From Flavobacteriales bacterium (GTDB lineage Bacteria; Bacteroidota; Bacteroidia; Flavobacteriales_D; Parvicellaceae): a stretch of 19,258 bases of DNA. The notes beneath the pieces are model-generated. The model was not told the origin of the DNA, did no database searches, and worked only from the letters and a program-made list of their open reading frames with translations. The position numbers were made by a program, and so were the translations under genes. The stretch spans positions 1-19,258 of the forward strand of contig WFNC01000218.1 of the NCBI GenBank assembly GCA_015488785.1. Reading direction: 5' to 3'. Below are positions 1-5,596 of the stretch, in pieces; position 1 is the first letter of the stretch, and every line of letters begins with the position of its first letter.

Positions 1-326
1 ATAGAAGCCCATCCATCATGAATAGCTCCATCAATATTAAGAATATAAGGTCTGCCAAAACTCATAGAATTAGACATAATTAAATCACCTTTTTTCAATA
101 ATCTTGATTTTTTAGCTCCTTCAGATGTTATTTTTTGTTTTGTATTATTAACATATTTTGAATTAGGTATAGTATCTCCTATTTTTATCCAAGAAACACC
201 ATTTTTATCATCTGTAATAAACTTGGCAATTGGACGAGGTGATGCGCCTCTTTGGATTTTAGCAATCTCACCAAAAGTCTTCCATTCCACCTCAACACCC
301 TCCAACAATTTCTCTAACTCACTCAT
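1..326 (-). CDS. hsdS: Type I restriction-modification specificity subunit HsdS (N-terminal part, runs off the left edge)
   Basis: HsdS supplies the target recognition domains that direct the HsdM/HsdR complex to its split DNA site. The first 108 codons are open to the window edge. They show the start of a target recognition domain: an early VEWKTFGEIAKIQRG stretch, then WIKIGDT, then KITSEGAKKSRLLKKGDLIM and SFGRP, the usual order in HsdS half-repeats. The ATG at 326 overlaps the TGA of rhuM (ATGA), so it is translationally coupled to the upstream gene. The second recognition domain and the spacer repeats lie outside the window, so the specificity cannot be inferred. The family call is firm. 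Whether the whole gene is intact cannot be seen. Confidence 0.9.
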   Translation of the reverse strand, partial: MSELEKLLEGVEVEWKTFGEIAKIQRGASPRPIAKFITDDKNGVSWIKIGDTIPNSKYVNNTKQKITSEGAKKSRLLKKGDLIMSNSMSFGRPYILNIDGAIHDGWAS

Positions 327-1333
327 GCTTTACCTTTTTGTTTCGCTGTTTTTTCTAGTGCAGCAATCGTTTTTAAATAGTCCTTCTCAACATTACTTAG
401 TGTTTTTGCCTTGTAGGTTTTATATTCTTGTTTGGCTTTTTCTTTAGCTTTTGTATTCGAGATTTCGCCAGCATTTTGGAGTATTTTCCTATTGGTAGAA
501 GCCAATATATTATCTAGTTCGGCTACATAGTCTGTCATACGCATTTCCCGTTCTTCTATTGCATTCAGTTCTGCCAGATCAAAGTATGCCGCTACTAGGT
601 TGTTGAGTACTTTTAATTCTTTTTCTGCCAAAAAATTCTTAGCAACCATGGCTTCCGCCTGAGTAGGCTGATCTCCTTTGAAGTTGGTCAGTCCAACAAA
701 GGGTTTGTTGCTATCTACCCGCAAAAAAATCACTTCGCTAGCGGTATGTCCATGTGCTGCGTAGTGTAGTTTGTTTTGTACTATTTTAAAGAAAATACTA
801 CTTTCTTCACTTTTAGAGTTGTAATCTGTAGCTGTAGCGTACAAGTCTAATACTTGGCGGTACATTACTTTTTCGCTAGAGCGTATATCTCTAATACGGT
901 TTAGTAACTCCTTCCAATAATTTCCACCGCCAAGGTTTTTGAGGCGGTCATCGTCCATAGTAAAACCTTTTACGATATACTCTTTTAAGCGTTGGCTAGC
1001 CCAAATACGAAATTTTGTAGCAATGCTCGATTTTATTCTGTATCCTAACGAAATAATCATATCAAGATTGTAAAAAGGTATCTCCCGTTGCACGTTTCGA
1101 GTTCCCTCTAATCGAACCTGTCGGAAATTCCGACAGGTTGCATTCTTGTCAAGCTCACCCTCCTTATAAATATTCTTAATATGCTCTACCACATTTGTTC
1201 TGGAAGATTGATAAAGCTCTGCCATTTGTTGTTGCGAAAGCCATACGTTTTCATCTTCAAGTCGAACATCAATTTTATTAATTCCGTTATCAGATTGATA
1301 AATAATTATATTTCCTTTTTGCTCTTCACTCAT
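323..1333 (-). CDS. rhuM: RhuM-family protein in type I R-M operon
   Basis: This is a 336-residue RhuM-family protein (named after a Salmonella pathogenicity-island gene; biochemical role unknown). The family signature is clear: a winged-helix-like start with NVWLSQQQMAELYQ (about 29-41), TNVVEHIKNIYKEGEL (46-61), then FYNLDMIISLGYRIKS (87-102) and FRIWASQRLKEYIVKGF (108-124). The centre carries an HGHTASEVIF stretch (194-203), and the C-terminus is a long Lys/Glu-rich helix (about 280-336). It sits between hsdM and hsdS with ATGA overlaps on both sides, so it is made together with the methylase. RhuM genes are often inserted in type I R-M operons, where they are inferred to be accessory or defence-related. 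The family assignment is strong and the function is open. Confidence 0.9.
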   Translation of the reverse strand: MSEEQKGNIIIYQSDNGINKIDVRLEDENVWLSQQQMAELYQSSRTNVVEHIKNIYKEGELDKNATCRNFRQVRLEGTRNVQREIPFYNLDMIISLGYRIKSSIATKFRIWASQRLKEYIVKGFTMDDDRLKNLGGGNYWKELLNRIRDIRSSEKVMYRQVLDLYATATDYNSKSEESSIFFKIVQNKLHYAAHGHTASEVIFLRVDSNKPFVGLTNFKGDQPTQAEAMVAKNFLAEKELKVLNNLVAAYFDLAELNAIEEREMRMTDYVAELDNILASTNRKILQNAGEISNTKAKEKAKQEYKTYKAKTLSNVEKDYLKTIAALEKTAKQKGKA

Positions 1334-2880
1334 GCCTCAATCTCTTTTACAATAGCATCAATATCGGCACGTAGTTTATCTATTTTATTAACGGTTATAG
1401 CTACTTCTTTATTCAGCTCTTTAATATCTATTTTTTCTCTAGTATCTTTAGGTTCTACATAGCTATTTACAGAAAGGTTGTAGTCGTTTTCGGCAATTTT
1501 AGTATTGTCTATGGTGGTGGTTATGTGTGCTACTTCTGCTTTAGTATCAAACATTTGCATAATTTGCTCAATATGTGAAGGGTAAAGTACATTATTGTTG
1601 GTTTCTTTTTTAAAGAAATCTTCACCAGTAGCATCTATAAATTGTGTTTTGTTTTCTGTTTTACTTTTAGAAAGTACTAAAATAGTTACCGCTATAGATG
1701 TACCATAAAAAAGATTAGGTGCTAAGGCTATAATCGTTTCTACATGGTTATTATCTACTAAATATTTTCTTATTTTTTGTTCTGCACCACCTCTGTAAAA
1801 AATACCAGGAAAACACACCAATGCCGCTCTACCTTTGCTAGATAAATAACTTAAAGAATGGAGTATAAAAGCAAAATCGGCTTTAGATTTTGGAGCTAAC
1901 ACACCAGCAGGTGCAAAACGGTCGTCATTAATGAGTGTAGGGTCAGCATCACCAATCCATTTTATAGAATAAGGCGGATTGGAAACAATGGCATCAAAAG
2001 GTTTATCGTCTCCTAATTGTGGGTTTATTAATGTATTGCCAAGCACAATATTAAACTTATCGTAATTCACGTTATGCAAAAACATATTCATACGTGCTAA
2101 GTTATACGTAGTATGGTTTATCTCTTGCCCATAAAAACCATCTTCTATAATATGATTGTCAAAGTGTTTTTTTGCTTGTAAAAGTAAAGAACCAGAACCT
2201 GCGGCAGGGTCGTAAATTTTATTTATCTTTTCTTGCTTGTGCATTGCCAATTGTGCTATCAATTGAGATACGTTTGTTGGTGTAAAAAATTCACCACCAG
2301 ATTTACCTGCATTAGCAGCATATTTATGAATTAGAAACTCATAAGCATCTCCAAATAAGTCTATCTTACTATCTTTAAAATCGCCTTCAAGTTTTAAGCC
2401 TTCTACGCCTTTTAGAACATGTGCCAATCGGCTATTTTTATTATCTACCGTGTTTCCTAGTCGGTTACTTGTTGTATCAAAGTCGGCAAATAGTCCTTTG
2501 ATATCATCTTCTGATGGATACCCATTAGCAGAACTTTCTATAGCAGAGAATATTGCAGCTAAATCTGTATTTAGATTTTCGTTATCGTTGGCATTTTCAA
2601 CCACATTTACAAAAAGTTGACTAGGATAAATAAAATATCCTTTAGTTTTAATAGCATCATCTTTTATTTCTGGTGTGATTACATCATCTGATAGATTTGG
2701 ATAATTTACACTTTCGTCACCACCTTCAATGTACTCTGTAAAATTTTCACTTATAAAGCGATAGAAAAGTGTTCCTAATACAAAATGTTTGAAATCCCAT
2801 CCATCTACCGAACCACGAACATCATTGGCTATTTTCCAGATTTGACCTTGTAATTCGGCTCTTTGATTTGTGCTTGTCAT
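1330..2880 (-). CDS. hsdM: Type I restriction-modification DNA N6-adenine methyltransferase HsdM
   Basis: HsdM transfers a methyl group from S-adenosylmethionine to adenine N6 in the sequence chosen by HsdS, protecting host DNA from HsdR. The 516-residue length is normal for the family. The N-terminal helical domain (about 1-165, with WKIANDVRGSVDGWDFK) is followed by the catalytic domain. Visible motifs are GGEFFTP (195-201), the SAM-binding DPAAGSGS (224-231) and the catalytic NPPY (301-304). The C-terminal helix (about 480-516) is the usual contact with HsdS. The start overlaps the TGA of the XRE gene and the stop overlaps the rhuM ATG. All key residues are present, so the enzyme looks active. 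Confidence 0.97.
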   Translation of the reverse strand: MTSTNQRAELQGQIWKIANDVRGSVDGWDFKHFVLGTLFYRFISENFTEYIEGGDESVNYPNLSDDVITPEIKDDAIKTKGYFIYPSQLFVNVVENANDNENLNTDLAAIFSAIESSANGYPSEDDIKGLFADFDTTSNRLGNTVDNKNSRLAHVLKGVEGLKLEGDFKDSKIDLFGDAYEFLIHKYAANAGKSGGEFFTPTNVSQLIAQLAMHKQEKINKIYDPAAGSGSLLLQAKKHFDNHIIEDGFYGQEINHTTYNLARMNMFLHNVNYDKFNIVLGNTLINPQLGDDKPFDAIVSNPPYSIKWIGDADPTLINDDRFAPAGVLAPKSKADFAFILHSLSYLSSKGRAALVCFPGIFYRGGAEQKIRKYLVDNNHVETIIALAPNLFYGTSIAVTILVLSKSKTENKTQFIDATGEDFFKKETNNNVLYPSHIEQIMQMFDTKAEVAHITTTIDNTKIAENDYNLSVNSYVEPKDTREKIDIKELNKEVAITVNKIDKLRADIDAIVKEIEA

Positions 2881-3074
2881 TTATTGTCTTTTTCGTTAAT
2901 CAATTCTTTTACTTCTACGTTCAAAATTTTTGCAATTTCAAAAAGGACTTCCAATTTCGGTTGTCTTCTGTTGTTACAATAATCATTTACCATATTAAAA
3001 CTTTTACCAAGTTTTTCAGATAACCACGTCTGTTTAATACCTCTTTCGTTAAGCACTTCTTTTATGCGATTCAT
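2877..3074 (-). CDS. Small XRE-family helix-turn-helix regulator of the R-M operon
   Basis: This 65-residue protein is essentially one Cro/CI-type helix-turn-helix domain: an opening helix (RIKEVLNERGIKQ), the HTH around residues 14-33 (QTWLSEKLGKS followed by MVNDYCNNRRQPK), and two closing helices (LEVLFEIAKILNV, KELINEKD). It is the first gene of the hsd operon and its TGA overlaps the hsdM ATG. That position and size match controller-type regulators that time expression of methylase and nuclease. Autoregulation through the upstream region at 3075-3200 is an inference; no operator is proven. The domain call is firm. Confidence 0.88.
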   Translation of the reverse strand: MNRIKEVLNERGIKQTWLSEKLGKSFNMVNDYCNNRRQPKLEVLFEIAKILNVEVKELINEKDNK

Positions 3075-3170
3075 AGCAAGAAATTATTTGGCGATTAAGA
3101 TAGTAATTTGTCGTTAATTAACACCAACTTAAATGAGTTATTTTTATGTGGTAACAGTATTCATTATAAA

Positions 3171-3178
3171 CAAAGATA
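3171..3178 (-). promoter_or_regulatory. Possible Bacteroidota -7 element for the R-M operon
   Basis: Read on the minus strand this is TATCTTTG, an exact match to the Bacteroidota -7 consensus TAnnTTTG. It lies about 97 bases upstream of the XRE regulator start. No good TTTG-type -33 element is seen 19-21 bases further upstream, so this is only a candidate. Confidence 0.35.
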
Positions 3179-3187
3179 AAAGAGTAC
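3176..3187. repeat. 12-bp direct repeat, copy 1 (ATAAAAGAGTAC)
   Basis: The same 12 bases occur again at 4047-4058. Here the repeat overlaps the candidate -7 element upstream of the R-M regulator gene. Both copies are preceded by ATGAGTTA (3133-3140 and 4022-4029), at different spacings. It could be a shared operator or a short duplication flanking 3188-4046. Confidence 0.45.
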
Positions 3188-3236
3188 AACGTATTTTTTT
3201 TACGTTCTGGTAAAAAAAACATCAAGTACCATTAAA

Positions 3237-3284
3237 AACCATTGGGTACTATTAGGTATTATAAACAACCATTGGGTATTATGA
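3237..3284. repeat. Phased direct repeats (AACCATTGGGTA units)
   Basis: AACCATTGGGTACTATT (3237-3253) and AACCATTGGGTATTATG (3267-3283) are near-identical and 30 bp apart, three helical turns. Nested in them, GGTACTATTA, GGTATTATAA and GGTATTATGA start at 3245, 3255 and 3275, again in 10-bp register. AGTACC at 3225-3230 is the inverse of GGTACT at 3245-3250. This is an iteron-like arrangement of unknown function. Confidence 0.6.
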
Positions 3285-3350
3285 GTAGCCCAATTTCCTA
3301 CTAAAAGCGACAAAAACAAAACAAAATCAAAAAAAGTTTACCAAACATCA

Positions 3351-3390
3351 CGTGAAGTTACGTGAGGTTTCATGAGGTTACGTGAGGTTT
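3351..3390. repeat. Four tandem 10-bp repeats (consensus CGTGAGGTTW)
   Basis: Four consecutive 10-bp units read CGTGAAGTTA, CGTGAGGTTT, CATGAGGTTA and CGTGAGGTTT. The period is exactly one helical turn, as in iterons of replication origins or arm sites bound by recombinases or cooperative regulators. The array ends just before the terminator hairpin of the two minus-strand genes. Each unit is far shorter than a CRISPR repeat. Confidence 0.7.
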
Positions 3391-3411
3391 TGCTAAAAAG
3401 TAGGCGTAAAA

Positions 3412-3432
3412 AAACTCGCACTTGGCGAGTTT
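3412..3432 (-). terminator. Rho-independent terminator of the small minus-strand gene pair
   Basis: An 8-bp perfect stem (AAACTCGC, 3412-3419, with GCGAGTTT, 3425-3432) closes a 5-base loop. On the minus strand it is followed by a run of T, as expected for termination of the gene that stops at 3455. A T-rich stretch also follows on the plus strand, so it may work in both directions. Confidence 0.8.
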
Positions 3433-3454
3433 AGTTTTTTGCTAATAAAAGCTA

Positions 3455-3745
3455 TTATTTTTTTTCTTTTTGAACGTTTTTATGAAATTCGATTAGTTTT
3501 TCAAACGAAACGGTATCAATTAAGGTTTCTTTTTCTTTTTTTTCTCCCAGAATTAAAAATGATTCTAAGAATAGTTCAATGTTTGAAGGAGTCCAACCCA
3601 TTTCAGTTTTTATAAAAGGATATTTTTCAAAAATACTATCAATTGTAACTAAATTCATCTTTTTTTGGTCTGTTGGTTTCGGTAAAGTTATAGAATTATA
3701 TTCTAAGTCGTTGTTTTTTTGTAAACAAATAATATTTCTATTCAT
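3455..3745 (-). CDS. Small uncharacterised protein, paralogue of the neighbouring 75-residue protein
   Basis: This 96-residue protein is not assigned to a known family. Its core (about 36-90) matches the upstream neighbour at 3779-4006: a YP-x-x-K and GWT start (Y42, P43, G50-W51-T52), an I-rich helix, a G-x-K-K-E turn (67-71), then a hydrophobic strand and an SF-x-K-x-x-x-F helix (80-87). This resembles small winged-helix/MerR-like DNA-binding modules, but that fold is an inference. The first 29 residues are extra compared with the paralogue; an internal Met at residue 30 could be the true start. The gene follows its paralogue by 33 bases on the same strand and ends in the terminator at 3412-3432. 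With its partner it faces the plus-strand cluster, the usual place for a repressor or switch gene. Confidence 0.6.
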   Translation of the reverse strand: MNRNIICLQKNNDLEYNSITLPKPTDQKKMNLVTIDSIFEKYPFIKTEMGWTPSNIELFLESFLILGEKKEKETLIDTVSFEKLIEFHKNVQKEKK

Positions 3746-3778
3746 ATTTTATAATTTAATTTTAAGTTAGTTATTTTT

Positions 3779-4006
3779 TTAGAAGTCAATAATATTTCTA
3801 TCCTTGTTTACTTCTGAGACAAACCTCATTGTTTTGATAAAGCTTTCTTCTAAAATCATTGCTTTATTCTCTTTTCCACTCAAATAGCCAACAAACATTC
3901 CACACCTAAACATAGTTCCAATTTTCATTGCAGTCCATCCAATTTTTTTTACTTGGGGGTAGAGTTCAATTAGTTCCGATGGAGAATAGTGCAATATATT
4001 TGACAT
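3779..4006 (-). CDS. Small uncharacterised protein, possible DNA-binding regulator
   Basis: This 75-residue protein shares a pattern with the next gene downstream: ELYPQVKKIGWTAMKIG (15-30), then G-YLSGKENK (40-48) and ILEESFIKTMRF (51-62). The W..-x-IG...-x...G........I..-S order resembles short winged-helix proteins of mobile elements that read a DNA site, but no named family is recognised. It is the promoter-proximal gene of the minus-strand pair and lies divergently from the plus-strand cluster. A 12-bp repeat shared with the R-M operon leader sits 41 bases upstream of its start (4047-4058). A role in controlling the divergent promoters is inferred from position. Confidence 0.6.
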   Translation of the reverse strand: MSNILHYSPSELIELYPQVKKIGWTAMKIGTMFRCGMFVGYLSGKENKAMILEESFIKTMRFVSEVNKDRNIIDF

Positions 4007-4221
4007 AGTAAATCGATTTAGATGAGTTAGTATAACGTAGAAATGTATAAAAGAGTACGCATAAAGCTACAAAAAGTTCATTTTTTAACAGTTATAGACT
4101 AAAAAATGGCTTTTTTTTAAGTTTTTTTATAAAAAAGCAGGTACTAGCCCCCCTTTAGTCCCCCTCAGGGTTGTCGTCCCCTTATAACGAGTGTCTGACA
4201 TTTGTAATCAAACAAACAGAT
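4007..4221. promoter_or_regulatory. Divergent intergenic region with C-rich repeats
   Basis: This region must hold the promoters of both the minus-strand pair and the plus-strand cluster. On the minus strand, TTTTTG (4072-4077) and TACATTTC (4042-4049), about 22 bases apart, loosely resemble Bacteroidota -33/-7 elements. An AT-only arm pair (GCTTTTTT 4109-4116, AAAAAAGC 4131-4138) could form a hairpin. Three C-runs follow in an otherwise AT-rich context: GCCCCCCT (4147-4154), GTCCCCCT (4158-4165) and GTCCCCTT (4176-4183). No convincing plus-strand promoter was found by eye. Confidence 0.45.
4047..4058. repeat. 12-bp direct repeat, copy 2 (ATAAAAGAGTAC)
   Basis: Identical to 3176-3187. Here it lies between the candidate -33 and -7 elements of the minus-strand gene starting at 4006. 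Its placement next to a minus-strand promoter in both cases suggests a shared regulator site. Confidence 0.45.
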
Positions 4222-4428
4222 ATGGAGAAGTTAAAAGGTAGTATGTTGATATTTCCAAGTGATATTCAAATCATTACGGGGTTTACAAAAAAGGTAGCCG
4301 AAAGGGAACATAGAGTTGTTAGAGATGCTTTAGGCAAGAAATCAAAACGATTATCTGTTCGAGCGTACTGTTCTTTTTTTGAGCTTGATTATCAGGAAGT
4401 TGTTGCCGTTCTAAATCCATATCGCTAA
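4222..4428 (+). CDS. Small putative DNA-binding protein, first gene of the plus-strand cluster
   Basis: This 68-residue protein starts at ATG 4222. An in-frame TTG start at 4171 would add 17 residues, but they fall in the C-rich intergenic repeats and look non-coding. Residues 10-34 (IFPSDIQIITGFTKKVAEREHR and the following VVRDAL) read as a helix-turn-helix entry, with K/R-rich residues 38-47 and a short helix pair after (SVRAYCSFFELDYQEVV). This PSDIQ-x-ITG type is reminiscent of small excisionase-like proteins in Bacteroidota mobile DNA. The exact family is not recognised and the function is inferred. It precedes the sigma-like gene by 11 bases, so the two are probably co-expressed early regulators. 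Confidence 0.65.
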   Translation: MEKLKGSMLIFPSDIQIITGFTKKVAEREHRVVRDALGKKSKRLSVRAYCSFFELDYQEVVAVLNPYR

Positions 4429-4439
4429 AAACGAATGTT

Positions 4440-4760
4440 ATGCGATTACACAAAAAAGACATCACGATATTTATTGATTTATGGTTACAAAATGACCCAA
4501 TGGTATGGGCAACTTTCAGCGACAAACAGCGATTTATTCTTAATCTAAGAATAGTAAAAGAGTATTCATTTAAAGAGATAGCCAAACAATTAAAAATTGA
4601 AGAACGAATGGTTCGCTTAATCTTTGAATCTATTCTAATGAAGATGGAGAAGGTATTTGATAAGCAAATTGCAACAATACTTCATTTTATTAATGACAGA
4701 TTGGAACGACCGAAAACAAGGATAATTGAAACTGATTTTAATCAAGTGTTTTTGAATTAA
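4440..4760 (+). CDS. Sigma-70 region 4-like DNA-binding protein
   Basis: This 106-residue protein has a core (about 26-70) that follows the sigma region 4 pattern. A FSDKQRFILNLRIVKEYSF segment leads into the HTH helix pair FKEIAKQLKIEERMVRLIF (44-62), then a closing helix (ESILMKMEKV). The rest is Lys-rich and ends without further domain. It lacks sigma region 2, so it is not a complete sigma factor. It could be a transcription activator, an anti-sigma partner or a late-gene regulator of the downstream cluster. It lies 11 bases after the preceding gene; a 74-base gap to the next gene may hold a promoter, but no consensus is seen there. Confidence 0.65.
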   Translation: MRLHKKDITIFIDLWLQNDPMVWATFSDKQRFILNLRIVKEYSFKEIAKQLKIEERMVRLIFESILMKMEKVFDKQIATILHFINDRLERPKTRIIETDFNQVFLN

Positions 4761-4834
4761 ACCATCAAAGGTTACTAAAAGTTACTCTAAGAATGAAAAA
4801 GAACTAATTGGTTATTGGAGGCTACAATCAGTAA

Positions 4835-5077
4835 ATGAAGTCGATAAAAGCTCCTCAAATTTGTAGAAACAAAATACGAAATATTATGGAAGCATTACTC
4901 ATTATCAATTCAATCTTAGTTGCAATCAGTCTTTACTTTATTAAAGATTTTCATTCAGAATTTAAAAACGTATCGAAGAAGGTTGAAAAACTGAATCACA
5001 AAATAACGCTCATTACAATGAAACTGAATGAGCAAATCAAAACAATTAAAAAAAAACTGAAAAAACTACACAATTAG
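4835..5077 (+). CDS. Small membrane protein with C-terminal coiled coil
   Basis: The protein has 80 residues from the ATG at 4835, or 63 if translation begins at the internal ATG at 4886. The shorter form would begin directly with the hydrophobic segment EALLIINSILVAISLYFI (19-36), one predicted transmembrane helix. Residues 40-80 are a Lys-rich amphipathic helix with a heptad pattern (VSKKVEKLNHKITLI, MKLNEQIKTIKKKL). No family is recognised. It lies 12 bases upstream of the LEA2-like gene. The topology is like that of small virion or envelope-anchoring proteins, but nothing more specific can be said. Confidence 0.6.
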   Translation: MKSIKAPQICRNKIRNIMEALLIINSILVAISLYFIKDFHSEFKNVSKKVEKLNHKITLITMKLNEQIKTIKKKLKKLHN

Positions 5078-5089
5078 AACATTAATAAG

Positions 5090-5596
5090 ATGAACACAAT
5101 AAAATACATAGCAATTGGTATTGGAACTTTTTTAGGAGGCAAATATTTGTTATCACTCAATAGAGCTAGACATAAAATCTTAACGATTGTAACCGCTAAA
5201 AAAGATAAAATAAATGCACAAGGCATAAGTGTTTTGTTGAGTTACAACATTAAGAACCCGACTAGCGCCAATGTAAAAATGAGAGCTCCATTAGTCAAGT
5301 TGTTGTTTAATGGAAAATTATTAGCAAGTAGCACAATGCAAGTCGTGGAGATTCCTCAATCGGTAAAAGATGCTGAAGGTAGAATTGTAATCAAGGCATT
5401 TAAAGAGACAGGGCAAATTTCAACTAAAATACAAATCCCTTGGCTAAGTGTTTTGAGTATCAGCCCTCATTTATTGACAAGGCTACAAAATCAAGATTCA
5501 AGCGAAAAAATAAAGTTGGAAATAGAAACAATATCTCAAATCTATACACTAGCAGGAGATTATCCAATAGAGGAAAAAACAACCATAGAATTATGA
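5090..5596 (+). CDS. LEA type 2 / WHy-domain-like protein with N-terminal membrane anchor
   Basis: This 168-residue protein begins with a hydrophobic Gly-rich segment (about 5-23, YIAIGIGTFLGGKYLLSL), probably a membrane anchor. Residues 40-165 are a beta-rich domain whose YNIKNPTSANVKMRAPLVKL pattern (51-70) followed by FNGKLLASS fits the LEA14/WHy fold, in which the N-P-T/N motif marks the first strand pair. WHy domains are known from plant hypersensitive-response and desiccation proteins and from bacterial surface proteins; their role here is unknown. The TGA overlaps the ATG of the next gene (ATGA at 5593-5596), so it is coupled to the protease-like protein. I consider the fold likely but not proven. 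Confidence 0.6.
   Translation: MNTIKYIAIGIGTFLGGKYLLSLNRARHKILTIVTAKKDKINAQGISVLLSYNIKNPTSANVKMRAPLVKLLFNGKLLASSTMQVVEIPQSVKDAEGRIVIKAFKETGQISTKIQIPWLSVLSISPHLLTRLQNQDSSEKIKLEIETISQIYTLAGDYPIEEKTTIEL

Larger units (their letters stand above)
3075..3454. other. Non-coding block between the R-M operon and the right-hand element
   Basis: No credible gene is seen in either strand over 380 bases. The stretch holds, from left to right, the leader of the R-M operon with a promoter-like element, two sets of 10-bp-phased direct repeats (3237-3284 and 3351-3390), an A-rich stretch (3302-3340), and a hairpin terminator (3412-3432). The phased repeats resemble iterons or recombinase accessory sites. No integrase, rep gene or recognisable core att site is visible beside them, so the role of the block is not settled. 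Confidence 0.6.

Noticed and set aside
3351..3390. CRISPR array
   Set aside because: The units are 10 bp with no spacers and no cas genes nearby. They are tandem phased repeats.
3176..4058. The 12-mer pair as attL/attR of an integrated element
   Set aside because: It would bound only two small genes with no integrase, and the 12-mers sit at promoter-like positions. Kept as a regulatory repeat instead.
4171..4221. TTG start adding 17 residues to the first plus-strand gene
   Set aside because: The added part comes from the C-rich intergenic repeats. The ATG at 4222 has an A-rich context and starts the conserved-looking domain.
5440..5592. Longer version of the protease-like protein starting at 5440
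   Set aside because: The extra 51 residues lie wholly inside the LEA2-like gene in another frame and look like low-quality sequence. The ATG at 5593 forms an ATGA overlap like many others here.
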